Shown: piece by piece, positions 37,233 to 45,794 of the stretch
Position numbering within the stretch: the stretch's first letter is position 1
How the letters are laid out: every line of letters starts with the position of its first letter
Assembly (NCBI RefSeq): GCF_014211915.1
Contig: NZ_CP060039.1
Location: 1,860,001 to 1,924,000 of the forward strand
DNA: 64,000 bases
Reading direction: 5' to 3'
Origin: Burkholderia cenocepacia
Lineage (GTDB): Bacteria; Pseudomonadota; Gammaproteobacteria; Burkholderiales; Burkholderiaceae
Notes under the pieces: model-generated
Database searches by the model: none
Told to the model about the DNA's origin: nothing
Seen by the model: only the letters and a program-made list of their open reading frames with translations
Made by a program: the position numbers and the translations under genes

Positions 37233-38000
37233 ATGCTGCAGATGCTCGAAAAAACCGTCGCCCACAACGGGCTCGTCGCGTCGTTCGCGCTGGTCGGCCT
37301 GATCATGTGGCTGTCGTCGATCGCGTCGCGCAAGCTCACGTTCGGCCGCGTGCACGGCTCGGCGATCGCGATCGTGATCGGTCTCGTGCTCGCCTACGTC
37401 GGCGGCGCATTCACCGGCGGCGAGAAGGGGCTGGCCGACGTCAAGCTGTTCGCCGGCATCGGCCTGATGGGCGGCGCGATGCTGCGCGATTTCGCGATCG
37501 TCGCGACCGCGTTCGAAGTGCAGCCGACCGAGGCGCGCAAGGCCGGGCTCGTCGGTGTCGCGTCGCTGCTGCTCGGCACCGTGCTGCCGTTCATCGTCGG
37601 CGCGTGCGTCGCGCGCGCGTTCGGCTACACCGACGCGGTCAGCATGACGACGATCGGCGCGGGCGCCGTCACCTATATCGTCGGGCCCGTCACCGGCGCG
37701 GCGATCGGTGCGAGTTCCGACGTGATCGCGCTCAGCATCGCGACCGGGCTCGTGAAGGCGATCATCGTGATGGTCGGCACGCCGGTCGCGGCCAATTTCA
37801 TGGGCCTGAAGACGCCGCGCTCCGCGATGATCTTCGGCGGGCTGGCCGGCACCGTCAGCGGCGTGAGCGCGGGCCTTGCCGCGACCGATCGCCGGCTCGT
37901 GCCGTACGGTGCGCTGGTCGCGACGTTCCATACCGGCGTCGGCTGCCTGCTCGGGCCGTCGGTACTGTTCTTCACGACGCGCGCGCTGGTCGGCGCGTAG
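37233..38000 (+). CDS. madM: Malonate transporter subunit MadM
   Basis: This 255-residue integral membrane protein has about eight segments, with conserved HGSAIAIVIGLVLAYVGGAFTGGEKGLADVKLFAGIGLMGGAMLRDFAI stretches of the MadM family (residues 41-88). It has an RBS (CGGAGG) before ATG 37233. It is the large subunit of malonate uptake. A 131-bp gap follows before mdcA, with no terminator seen. Confidence 0.93.
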   Translation: MLQMLEKTVAHNGLVASFALVGLIMWLSSIASRKLTFGRVHGSAIAIVIGLVLAYVGGAFTGGEKGLADVKLFAGIGLMGGAMLRDFAIVATAFEVQPTEARKAGLVGVASLLLGTVLPFIVGACVARAFGYTDAVSMTTIGAGAVTYIVGPVTGAAIGASSDVIALSIATGLVKAIIVMVGTPVAANFMGLKTPRSAMIFGGLAGTVSGVSAGLAATDRRLVPYGALVATFHTGVGCLLGPSVLFFTTRALVGA

Positions 38001-38131
38001 GGCCCTGCGACGCGGCCCGCGCGCGGGCCGCATCCATCGCCGCGTCCTCTGAGTCGCATTCTGCAACATCATCAATCGGCGGCGGCGCCAGGCTTAGAAT
38101 GCCGCTGAACCCTCGAAGCGGAGAACTGTTC

Positions 38132-39778
38132 ATGACCGGATGGAATCACGCGCGGCAGGCGCGCGATGCACGCCTCGCGGCCGGCGCGGCATACGCGCAG
38201 GGCAAGCGGGTCGATGCGCGCGACACCGTCGCGTTGCTCGAAGCGGTGCTGCGGCCCGGCGATCGCGTGTGCCTCGAAGGCGACAACCAGAAGCAGGCCG
38301 ATCTGCTCGCCACCGCGCTCGCCGACGTCGACAGCGCGAAGATCCACGACCTGCACATGGTGCAGTCGGGCGTCGTGCTGCCCGAGCATCTCGACGTGTT
38401 CGAGCGCGGCATCGCGAAGCGCCTCGACTTCGCGTATTCGGGCCCGCAGTCGCAGCGCATCGCGAAGCTGCTGTTCGGCGGCAAGATCGCGCTCGGCGCG
38501 GTGCATACCTATCTCGAACTGTTCGCCCGCTACTTCATCGACCTCACGCCGCAGGTCGCGCTGATCGCGGCCGTGAGCGCCGACGCCGACGGCAACCTGT
38601 ACACCGGCCCGAACACCGAGGACACGCCGACCGTCGTCGAGGCGACCGCGTTCAAGGACGGCATCGTGATCGCGCAGGTCGACCGCATCGTCGACAAGGT
38701 GCCGCGCGTCGACATCCCGGGCGATCGCGTGCATTTCGTCGTCGAGGCCGGCCGGCCGTTCTATGTCGAGCCGCTGTTCACGCGCGATCCGGCCGCGATC
38801 ACCGAAACGCAGATCCTCACCGCGATGCTCGCGATCAAGGGCATCTACGAGCCGTACGGGATCAAGCGCCTGAACCACGGGATCGGCTTCAACACGGCCG
38901 CGATCGAGCTGCTGCTGCCGACCTACGGCGCGAAGCTCGGCTTGAAGGGCAAGGTCTGCACGCACTGGGCGCTCAATCCGCACCCGACGCTGATTCCCGC
39001 GATCGAATCGGGCTGGGTCGAGCAGGTCCACTGCTTCGGCTCCGAGGTCGGGATGGACGACTATATCCGCGCGCGCTCCGACGTGTGGTTCACCGGCCCC
39101 GACGGGTCGCTGCGCTCGAACCGCGCGTTCTGCCAGACGGCCGGCCTCTATGCATGCGACATGTTCATCGGCTCGACGTTGCAGATCGACCTGTCCGGCC
39201 ATTCGTCGACGGTCACGGCCGAGCGGATCGCCGGCTTCGGCGGCGCGCCGAACATGGGCAGCGACGCGCGCGGCCGCCGCCATCCGAGCGAGCCGTGGCT
39301 GAAGGCCGGCGCGGAAGCCGACCCGGACACGCCAGCGGCGCTGCGGCGCGGCCGCAAGCTGGTCGTGCAGATCGGCGAGACGTTCGGCGACAAGAACGTG
39401 CCGATGTTCGTCGAGAAGCTCGACGCGCTGAAGCTCGCCGACAAGCTGCAGCTCGACCTCGCGCCGATCATGGTCTACGGCGACGACGTCACGCACATCG
39501 TCACCGAGGAAGGGATCGCGAATCTGCTGATGTGCCGCGACAAGGACGAACGCGAGCACGCGATTCGCGGCGTCGCCGGCTATACCGACGTCGGCCGCGG
39601 CCGCGACAAGAAGCTGGTCGAGCGGCTGCGCGAACGCGGCGTGATCCGTCGCCCGGAGGATCTCGGTATCGATCCGCTCGACGCCGACCGCCGCTGGCTC
39701 GCCGCGCGGTCGATCAAGGATCTGGTGCACTGGTCGGGCGGGCTCTATGCGCCGCCGGCCCGGTTCCGCAACTGGTGA
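38132..39778 (+). CDS. mdcA: Malonate decarboxylase alpha subunit (acetyl-ACP:malonate ACP transferase)
   Basis: This 548-residue protein is the CoA-transferase-like alpha subunit that moves the ACP thiol from acetate to malonate, matching the usual length of about 550. Conserved stretches include GDRVCLEGDNQKQADLLA near residue 50, GPNTEDTPTVVEATAFKDG, and NPHPTLIPAIESGWVEQVHCFGSEVGMDDY. The enzyme is biotin-independent and soluble. The ATG at 38132 follows a GGAG-type RBS. Confidence 0.95.
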   Translation: MTGWNHARQARDARLAAGAAYAQGKRVDARDTVALLEAVLRPGDRVCLEGDNQKQADLLATALADVDSAKIHDLHMVQSGVVLPEHLDVFERGIAKRLDFAYSGPQSQRIAKLLFGGKIALGAVHTYLELFARYFIDLTPQVALIAAVSADADGNLYTGPNTEDTPTVVEATAFKDGIVIAQVDRIVDKVPRVDIPGDRVHFVVEAGRPFYVEPLFTRDPAAITETQILTAMLAIKGIYEPYGIKRLNHGIGFNTAAIELLLPTYGAKLGLKGKVCTHWALNPHPTLIPAIESGWVEQVHCFGSEVGMDDYIRARSDVWFTGPDGSLRSNRAFCQTAGLYACDMFIGSTLQIDLSGHSSTVTAERIAGFGGAPNMGSDARGRRHPSEPWLKAGAEADPDTPAALRRGRKLVVQIGETFGDKNVPMFVEKLDALKLADKLQLDLAPIMVYGDDVTHIVTEEGIANLLMCRDKDEREHAIRGVAGYTDVGRGRDKKLVERLRERGVIRRPEDLGIDPLDADRRWLAARSIKDLVHWSGGLYAPPARFRNW

Positions 39779-39788
39779 GGAAGAGGGC

Positions 39789-40103
39789 ATGGAACAGTTG
39801 AACTATCGCTTCACCGCGCGCGAACGCGCGAAGGGCGAGCAGGCCGCGGCGCTCGTCGGCGTGGTCGCGTCCGGCAATCTCGAAGTGCTGGTCGAACGCG
39901 TGCTGCCTGGCAACGAATGCGAGATCGACATCCGCACCGCGGCCGTCGGGTTCGGCGCGGTCTGGCAGGCGGTCGTATCGGATTTCGTCGAACGGCGCAC
40001 GCCGGGCGGCCTGAAGCTGTCGATCAACGACGGCGGCGCGCGGCCCGACATGGTGTCGCTGCGGCTCGCGCAGGCCGTGCGCGCGATCGAGGGAGACGCA
40101 TGA
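39789..40103 (+). CDS. mdcC: Malonate decarboxylase acyl carrier protein (delta subunit)
   Basis: This 104-residue protein carries the 2'-(5''-phosphoribosyl)-3'-dephospho-CoA arm used as acyl carrier. The attachment motif is seen as VVASGNLEVLVE with Ser28, equivalent to Ser25 in Klebsiella MdcC. It starts 10 bases after mdcA and overlaps mdcD by four bases (ATGATG around the stop). Confidence 0.93.
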   Translation: MEQLNYRFTARERAKGEQAAALVGVVASGNLEVLVERVLPGNECEIDIRTAAVGFGAVWQAVVSDFVERRTPGGLKLSINDGGARPDMVSLRLAQAVRAIEGDA

Positions 40104-41023
40104 TGAGCGACGTGATCCACGATGCGCCGGCGTTCGTCGCGAATGCGGCGAGCTGGTACGAAGCGTCGGCGCGGCAACGCATCGACGGGTTGCTCGACGC
40201 GGGCAGCTTCACGGAATTCCTCGGGCCGGCCGAGCGCGTGACGAGCCCGCACCTGCCGCTGTTCGCGCTGCCGCAGCAGTTCGACGACGGGATGGTGGTC
40301 GGGCACGGCCGGCTCGATGGCAAGCCGGTGTTCGTCGCCGCGCAGGAGGGCCGTTTCATGGGCGGCGCGTTCGGCGAGGTGCACGGCGCGAAACTCACCG
40401 GGTTGCTGCGCGCCGCGCGTGACGTCGGCAAGCCGGTGCTGATTCTGTTCGACACGGGCGGCGTGCGGTTGCAGGAAGCGAATGCGGGCGAGCTCGCGAT
40501 CGCCGAGATCATGCGTGCGCTCGTCGAAGCGCGGGCGGCCGGCGTGCCGGTGATCGGGCTGATCGGCGGGCGCGCGGGCTGCTACGGCGGCGGCGGGTTG
40601 CTCGCCGCGTGCTGTTCGGCGCTCGCGGTGTCGGAGCAGGGGCGCATCAGCGTGTCGGGGCCTGAAGTGATCGAGACCAATCGCGGCGTCGAGGAATTCG
40701 ACTCGAAGGATCGCGCGCTGATCTGGCGCACGATGGGCGGCAAGCATCGGCGCTTGATCGGCGGCGCCGATCGTTACGTGGCCGATACGCCGGACGCGTT
40801 TCGCGCGGCCGCGCTCGACCTGATCGGCCGCGCGCCCACGTTCGATGCGGCGATGCTGCGTGAGGAACAGGCGCGTCTCGAAGCACGGATCGAGCGGTTC
40901 GGCGGCTGCCAGGATGCGCTCGACGTGTGGCGTGCGCTCGGGGCCGACGCGCCGGAAGCGATTCCGGGCATGCCCGACGACGAATTCGCGAAGCTCGCCG
41001 ACCAGTTACAGGAGCAGAAATGA
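40100..41023 (+). CDS. mdcD: Malonate decarboxylase beta subunit
   Basis: This 307-residue carboxyltransferase-fold protein decarboxylates malonyl-ACP together with MdcE. Conserved features include the oxyanion-type loops EGRFMGGAFGEVHGAK, LFDTGGVRLQEANAGE and GLIGGRAGCYGGGGL, and SGPEVIETNRGVEEFDSKDRALIWRTMGGKHR. Two adjacent in-frame ATGs (40100, 40103) are possible starts. A 198-bp palindromic repeat separates it from mdcE, which is unusual in this otherwise compact operon. Confidence 0.93.
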   Translation: MMSDVIHDAPAFVANAASWYEASARQRIDGLLDAGSFTEFLGPAERVTSPHLPLFALPQQFDDGMVVGHGRLDGKPVFVAAQEGRFMGGAFGEVHGAKLTGLLRAARDVGKPVLILFDTGGVRLQEANAGELAIAEIMRALVEARAAGVPVIGLIGGRAGCYGGGGLLAACCSALAVSEQGRISVSGPEVIETNRGVEEFDSKDRALIWRTMGGKHRRLIGGADRYVADTPDAFRAAALDLIGRAPTFDAAMLREEQARLEARIERFGGCQDALDVWRALGADAPEAIPGMPDDEFAKLADQLQEQK

Positions 41024-41221
41024 AACGACCCCCACGCTCACTTCGTTCGCTGTCGACCGGAGTTGGCGCTTCAGCGCTTACTCCGGTCCCATGCACGGCT
41101 CCCCCGAGAGGGTGCCTGCCGTCCACGGCCGGCTTTGCAAAGCCGGCCGGCTACGCGGGCGCGGAGCGATGCTCCGCGAATTCCCCGCTACGCCCTTTGG
41201 GGCGGCCCGGCGGGAGGCAGC
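41024..41221. repeat. Multi-hairpin palindromic intergenic repeat inside the mdc operon
   Basis: This insert between mdcD and mdcE is made of nested inverted repeats: GACCGGAGT/ACTCCGGTC (41055-41063, 41080-41088), a 22-bp perfect palindrome at 41127-41148 centred on TTTGCAAA, and GCGGAGC/GCTCCGC (41161-41177). Its edges, ACGACCCCCACGCTCACTTC and TTTGGGGCGGCCCGGCGGGAG, resemble repeats seen in intergenic regions of beta-proteobacteria, as far as I recall. It ends in GGGAGG, which serves as the mdcE ribosome-binding site. Confidence 0.75.
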
Positions 41222-41929
41222 ATGACGCTCGATGAAGTACTGAACTCGCTGTTTCCCGCGGGCCATTCGATTGTGCGCAATGGCGGCCTTCTGACGGGCC
41301 ACGCGGAACTGGCCGGCATGCGCGTCGACGTGATCGGCGTGGCCGACCGCCTGCCGTTCGGCATCGACGAGGCGCTGATGCTCGCGTCGCGCGTGCTCGA
41401 CACGGTCGCGCGCGGCGGCGACACGCCGATCCTCGTGCTGGTCGACAGCGACAGCCAGCGGATGAGCAAGCGCGACGAACTGCTGGGCCTGAACGAAGGG
41501 CTGTCGCATCTCGCCAAATGCCTGATGCACGCGGATCTCGCCGGACACCGGACGATCGGCGTGCTGTACGGCCACACGGCCGCCGGCGCGTTCATCGCGA
41601 CCGCGCTCGCGACGCGCACGCTGCTCGCGGTGCCGGGCGCCGAGCCGGAGGTGATGGACCTGCCGTCGATGTCGCGCGTGACCAAGCTGCCGATCGACGT
41701 GCTGAAGGAGATGGCGCGTTCGACACCGGTGTTCGCGCCGGGGCTCGACAACCTCGTGAAGATGGGCGCCGTCGACGCCGTGCTCGATCCGTCCCGGGCG
41801 CTCGACGCGCAGGTCGGCGAATGGCTCGGCAAGCCGGCCGAGCGCATCGACCGGCGCGCGGCGCGCGGCCGGCCGGTCGCGACCGACGTCGCCGCCCGCG
41901 TCGAGGCACTCGCGCGTGCCGCACGCTGA
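41222..41929 (+). CDS. mdcE: Malonate decarboxylase gamma subunit
   Basis: This 235-residue partner of MdcD has a crotonase/carboxyltransferase-like fold: PILVLVDSDSQRMSKRDELLGLNEGL near residues 70-95, IGVLYGHTAAGAFIATALAT, and the C-terminal MARSTPVFAPGLDNLVKMGAV. The start at 41222 has its RBS inside the repeat element, so expression depends on sequence donated by the insert. It overlaps mdcG by 14 bases. Confidence 0.93.
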   Translation: MTLDEVLNSLFPAGHSIVRNGGLLTGHAELAGMRVDVIGVADRLPFGIDEALMLASRVLDTVARGGDTPILVLVDSDSQRMSKRDELLGLNEGLSHLAKCLMHADLAGHRTIGVLYGHTAAGAFIATALATRTLLAVPGAEPEVMDLPSMSRVTKLPIDVLKEMARSTPVFAPGLDNLVKMGAVDAVLDPSRALDAQVGEWLGKPAERIDRRAARGRPVATDVAARVEALARAAR

Positions 41930-42584
41930 GCTGCCGCTGCGCCGCCACACGCTCGTCACGCTGACGGCGGGCGGGTGGGGCGCGGCATTCGCCCGCGACC
42001 CGGCGCTCGCGGGTGATCCGCTCGTGCGTGCATGGGCCGAACGTGGCTGGCCGCTGATCGTGCGTCGCGCATCGCCGGATGAAGCCGATGCCGGCCGCGT
42101 GCCGCTCGGTCTGCCGCTGCCGCCGTCGGCGGGCAAGCGGCGCATCGCGCTGAACGTGGCCGCCGACGCGCTCGCGACGGTCGGCCCGCTGCCGACCTTG
42201 ACGGACGTGCTCGCCGCCGCGCCCGCCGCGTGGCATGCGCCATTGCGCGAACTCGATGCACTCGGCGCGCGCTGCGGCGTGCAGGGCCGCGTGTTCGGCA
42301 GCCTCGCGTGGCAGGCGCTGACGGGCGAGCCCTACCTGAGCGCATCGTCCGATCTCGACATCGTGTTGCCGCTACCGGACGCTGCGTTGCTTGCACCGTT
42401 GCTCGACGGTCTCGCGGCGATCGACGCGCGCGCGCCGATGCGCATCGACGGCGAGCTGCTGCGCGACGACGGTGCAGGCGTCAACTGGCGCGAACTGCAC
42501 GCGCGCTTGCCCGAAGTCGCGGTGAAGACCGCGATTGCGGTCGAATTGATGCGCGCCGATGCCTTCACCGGAGGCCCGCGATGA
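41916..42584 (+). CDS. mdcG: Malonate decarboxylase holo-ACP synthase (phosphoribosyl-dephospho-CoA transferase)
   Basis: This 222-residue enzyme attaches the dephospho-CoA-type prosthetic group to MdcC. It begins with GTG inside mdcE. The nucleotidyltransferase-type acidic motif SASSDLDIVLPLPD is near residue 142, preceded by RVFGSLAWQALTG. It ends with ATGA overlap onto mdcB, so both accessory enzymes are made together. Confidence 0.9.
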   Translation: MPHAELPLRRHTLVTLTAGGWGAAFARDPALAGDPLVRAWAERGWPLIVRRASPDEADAGRVPLGLPLPPSAGKRRIALNVAADALATVGPLPTLTDVLAAAPAAWHAPLRELDALGARCGVQGRVFGSLAWQALTGEPYLSASSDLDIVLPLPDAALLAPLLDGLAAIDARAPMRIDGELLRDDGAGVNWRELHARLPEVAVKTAIAVELMRADAFTGGPR

Positions 42585-43447
42585 ACGCACGGGCTGCCTG
42601 CCGCGTAGCGGCGCCGTCCGATGCCGAACGCATCGCGGCGCTGGCCGAGCGCAGCCTCGTGCTCGAGATCGACACCTATCCGAAGCCGGGCCTCGTCAGT
42701 CACGTCGACACCGGCAGTCATACGGATATGGATGCCGCGACGTTCGCGCGCAGCGCCGCCGTGCTGCGGCCGTACTTCGCGGAACTCGCCGATGCGGGCG
42801 CACGCGACGCGGACATGGCCGTACTGCGCAAGATCGGCCTGCGTGCCGAGCACGCGATGCTCGCCGCGACCGGCGGCGTCAATACGCATCGCGGCGCGAT
42901 CTTCGGGCTCGGGCTGCTGTGTGCGGCTGCCGGCCGGCGCGCGCTGCCGGGCGCGGTGTCGGCCGGAACGACGCTCGGTGCGTTCGTATCGTGCCGCTGG
43001 GGCGTCGAGATCCTCGGCGGCCCGCGTTTGCCGGACAGCCACGGCGAGCGCGCCAGCCGCCGCTACGGTGTGGGCGGTGCGCGTCGCGAGGCGGCCGACG
43101 GCTTTCCGACCGTGTACGCGATCGGCTTGCCCGCGCTGCGCCGCGCCCGGCGCGACTTGCCGGACGATCCGGAAGCCGCGCGGGTCGCCGCGTGCTTCGC
43201 GCTGATCGCCGCGCTCGACGACACGAATCTGCTGCACCGGGGCGGGCAGCCCGGCCTCGATTTCGCCCGCGCGACCGCCCGTGCCTTCGTCGCGCGCGGC
43301 GGCGTGCGGGCGCCAGACTGGCGGCTGCGCGCGGCGGCCGCGCATCGGGCGTTCGTCGCACGCCGGCTGAGCCCGGGCGGGGCGGCCGACCTGCTCGCGA
43401 TGAGCGTGTTCGTCGATGCGCTCGAAGCCGAAGGGCACGCACGATGA
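42581..43447 (+). CDS. mdcB: Triphosphoribosyl-dephospho-CoA synthase
   Basis: This 288-residue CitG/MdcB-family enzyme makes the prosthetic-group precursor from ATP and dephospho-CoA. Family motifs are EIDTYPKPGLVSHVDTGSHTDM near residue 28, AATGGVNTHRGAIFGLGLL near residue 88, and DDTNLLHRGG near residue 212. Start ATG 42581 overlaps the mdcG stop; the stop overlaps the mdcH start (ATGA). Confidence 0.93.
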   Translation: MNARAACRVAAPSDAERIAALAERSLVLEIDTYPKPGLVSHVDTGSHTDMDAATFARSAAVLRPYFAELADAGARDADMAVLRKIGLRAEHAMLAATGGVNTHRGAIFGLGLLCAAAGRRALPGAVSAGTTLGAFVSCRWGVEILGGPRLPDSHGERASRRYGVGGARREAADGFPTVYAIGLPALRRARRDLPDDPEAARVAACFALIAALDDTNLLHRGGQPGLDFARATARAFVARGGVRAPDWRLRAAAAHRAFVARRLSPGGAADLLAMSVFVDALEAEGHAR

Positions 43448-44376
43448 CGCTCGCCATCCTGTGCTCGGGGCAAGGCGCGCAGCGCGCCGACATGTTCGAC
43501 CTGACCGGCTCGGCGCCGCAAGCCGACGCATTGTTCGCGCATGCGGGCCGGCTGCTCGGCGACGATCCACGCGCCTGGGTCCGGCAGGCCGGCCCCGACG
43601 CGCTGCGGGAAAACCGGGCCGCGCAGATCCTCTGCACGGTCCAGGCGCTCGCGGCGGCCGCGCTGCTCGATGCGGTGTGGCCGCGCCGGCGCTGCGTCGC
43701 CGGCTACAGCGTCGGCGAGGTCGGCTCGTGGAGCGTCGCGGGGATGATCGACCCGCACGACGCGCTCGACCTGGCCGATGCGCGTGCACGCGCGATGGAT
43801 GCCGCAAGCGGCGGCGACGAGCGGATGGTGTTCGTGCGCGGCCTGACGCGTTCGCAACTGGCGCAGCTGTGCGACGGTCGCGACGCGGCCATCGCGATCG
43901 CGAACCCGGGCGATGCGTTCGTGGTCGCGGGGCGGCACGCCGATGTCGATGCGGTGGCCGGCGACGCGACGCATGCCGGCGCGCTGCGCGTCGCGCCCGT
44001 CTGCGTGCGGATCGCGTCGCACACGCGCCGGCTCGCGGCGGCCGTGCCGGCCTTCCGCGCGACGCTGGCCGCGACGCGCGTGCGCCGGCCGCTGCCGGGC
44101 ACGCGGCTGTTCTCGGGGATCGACGGCGCGTCGGTGCTCGATGTCGACACGGGCCTCGACAAGCTCGCGCGGCAGATCGCGGAGCCGGTCGAGTGGGCGA
44201 GTTGTCTTGCCGCATGCGTGGAGGCGGGCGCCACCGCGTTTCTCGAACTCGGTCCCGGGCGCGCGCTGGCCGAGATGGCCGGCGGCGCGTATCCCGCGTT
44301 GCCGGCGCGCAGCCTCGCGGATTTCCGTTCCGTCGACGGCGTGACGAGCTGGCTCGCACGCGTCGCGCCCAGCTGA
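43444..44376 (+). CDS. mdcH: Malonyl-CoA:ACP transacylase of malonate decarboxylase
   Basis: This 310-residue FabD-like acyltransferase charges the apo-acyl ACP with malonyl to start the cycle. The nucleophile motif is GYSVGEVGSW (Ser near residue 83) and the oxyanion motif LCSGQGAQ is at the N-terminus, with a catalytic His in ASHTRRL. It is the last gene of the operon, and no clear terminator follows. Confidence 0.92.
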   Translation: MTLAILCSGQGAQRADMFDLTGSAPQADALFAHAGRLLGDDPRAWVRQAGPDALRENRAAQILCTVQALAAAALLDAVWPRRRCVAGYSVGEVGSWSVAGMIDPHDALDLADARARAMDAASGGDERMVFVRGLTRSQLAQLCDGRDAAIAIANPGDAFVVAGRHADVDAVAGDATHAGALRVAPVCVRIASHTRRLAAAVPAFRATLAATRVRRPLPGTRLFSGIDGASVLDVDTGLDKLARQIAEPVEWASCLAACVEAGATAFLELGPGRALAEMAGGAYPALPARSLADFRSVDGVTSWLARVAPS

Positions 44377-44505
44377 TCGACGGGCTGAAACCCGGCTCGA
44401 AACACAGCGTCCGGGTACCGGTTCGGCACTGTGTGTTGCGCCGGCGCAGCAGCGCCGCAGCCGCCCCTTGCCACGCGAATTGGCGTCGCTACAATGGCGC
44501 CCGCC

Positions 44506-45015
44506 ATGAGACCAGCCGCCTTCTTCCTCGCCGCGTTCTGCTGCGCGACGAGCGTCCACGCCAGCCAGATTCTGTCCGACGCCGCATCGGTCGGCACGTA
44601 CTTTTCGTATGACAACGCGGCGGCCGACGCGACCGTCGATCTGATCGAACAGGCGCGGCGCCGCGTGCTGCTGGCCGGCTATACGCAGGTGCCGCCGGCT
44701 GTCGCGAGCGCGCTGCGCGCGGCCCGAGCACGCGGGATCGAGGTGCGCGTGGTGCTGGTGCGCCCGCCGCGTGCGGGCAGGTACAGCGGCGCCGGCTATC
44801 TGAAATCCGCGGGTATCGATGTCGCGATCGATTCGCGGCATGGCGGCCCCGCGTCGCGTTTCGTGATCGTCGACGACAGCGTCGCGCTGACGACGCTGTC
44901 CGACGGCGCGGCCGAGCAGGCCGACACGGTCAACGTATTCCGGCGCGCGCCCGAACTCGCGCAGTCCTACGCGCAATCGTTCTGGCGGCTATACCGGCAG
45001 GCCGGCGGCCTCTGA
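44506..45015 (+). CDS. Secreted phospholipase D-like protein with degenerate active site
   Basis: This 169-residue protein has a signal peptide (MRPAAFFLAAFCCATSVHA) and a single PLD-type domain as in the Nuc endonuclease family: YFSYDNAAADATVDLIEQA, VLLAGYTQVPPAVASALRAA, IEVRVVLVRPPRAG. The usual HxK(x4)D stretch is replaced by PASRFVIVDD, so the catalytic His is Ala and the Lys is Arg. It is probably not a PLD-type hydrolase as it stands. Starts at 44494 or 44431 are alternatives. Confidence 0.75.
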   Translation: MRPAAFFLAAFCCATSVHASQILSDAASVGTYFSYDNAAADATVDLIEQARRRVLLAGYTQVPPAVASALRAARARGIEVRVVLVRPPRAGRYSGAGYLKSAGIDVAIDSRHGGPASRFVIVDDSVALTTLSDGAAEQADTVNVFRRAPELAQSYAQSFWRLYRQAGGL

Positions 45016-45139
45016 CCCCTTCCTGCGGCGCATTGCGCGCCGGTGTGACCCTGCTTGCATCGGCGCGACCGATGAACCATCCTCGTTGACAGGCGCTGGC
45101 GCGGCTTTCGCGCATGGGCGCAATGGCAGGGAGTCGATC

Positions 45140-45787
45140 GTGATCGAAAGCAGTTTTGCCGATCGCGCCGATGCCGGTCGCCAGCTGGCCGATGCGTTGC
45201 GCGAATACGCGGGGCGAAGCGATGTCGTCGTGCTCGCGTTGCCGCGCGGCGGGGTGCCCGTCGCGTATCCGGTCGCCCGTGCGCTGCGCGCGCCGCTCGA
45301 CGTGCTGGTCGTGCGCAAGCTCGGCGTTCCGTTCGACCCCGAGCTCGCGATGGGCGCGATCGCGACGGGCGGCGGGACGCATTTGCAACGTTCGGTGATC
45401 CGCGACATGGACGTATCCGATGCGCAACTCGCCGACGTGATCGCGCGCGAGACGGCCGAACTGCATCGTCGCGAGGCGCTGTATCGCGGCGCGGTGCCGC
45501 CGCTGGCGGTGGACGGGCGCATCGCGATCGTGGTCGACGACGGCGTCGCGACCGGCGCATCGATGCGCGTCGCGCTGCAGGTGCTGCGCGAGCGTCACCC
45601 GGCGCGCATCGTCGCGGCCGTGCCGGTCGCGCCGGCGGGCGCCGCGCATGCGTTCGACGGCCTGGCCGACGCGTTCGTCACGGTGTCGCAGCCGGCGCGG
45701 TTCTTCGGGATCAGCCAGTTCTACGCGCACTTCGCGCAGACGAGCGACGACGAGGTGCGCGCGCTGCTCGACGCGGCGCGCCCGTGA
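45140..45787 (+). CDS. Phosphoribosyltransferase-domain protein
   Basis: This 215-residue protein has the type I PRTase fold: the PRPP-binding motif VVDDGVATGASMR near residue 133, the loop LALPRGGVPVAYPVARAL at residues 33-50, and VRKLGVPFDPELAMGAI. The GTG at 45140 follows a CAGGGAG RBS. Members of this stand-alone family occur in stress- and PHB-related clusters, but substrate and role are unknown. It is convergent with the PHB depolymerase gene. Confidence 0.85.
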   Translation: MIESSFADRADAGRQLADALREYAGRSDVVVLALPRGGVPVAYPVARALRAPLDVLVVRKLGVPFDPELAMGAIATGGGTHLQRSVIRDMDVSDAQLADVIARETAELHRREALYRGAVPPLAVDGRIAIVVDDGVATGASMRVALQVLRERHPARIVAAVPVAPAGAAHAFDGLADAFVTVSQPARFFGISQFYAHFAQTSDDEVRALLDAARP

Positions 45788-45794
45788 TGCGGCG

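Noticed and set aside
37151..39778. 875-residue frame across madM and mdcA
   Set aside because: The N-terminal part reads madM out of frame. The MdcA family start is at 38132, with an RBS.
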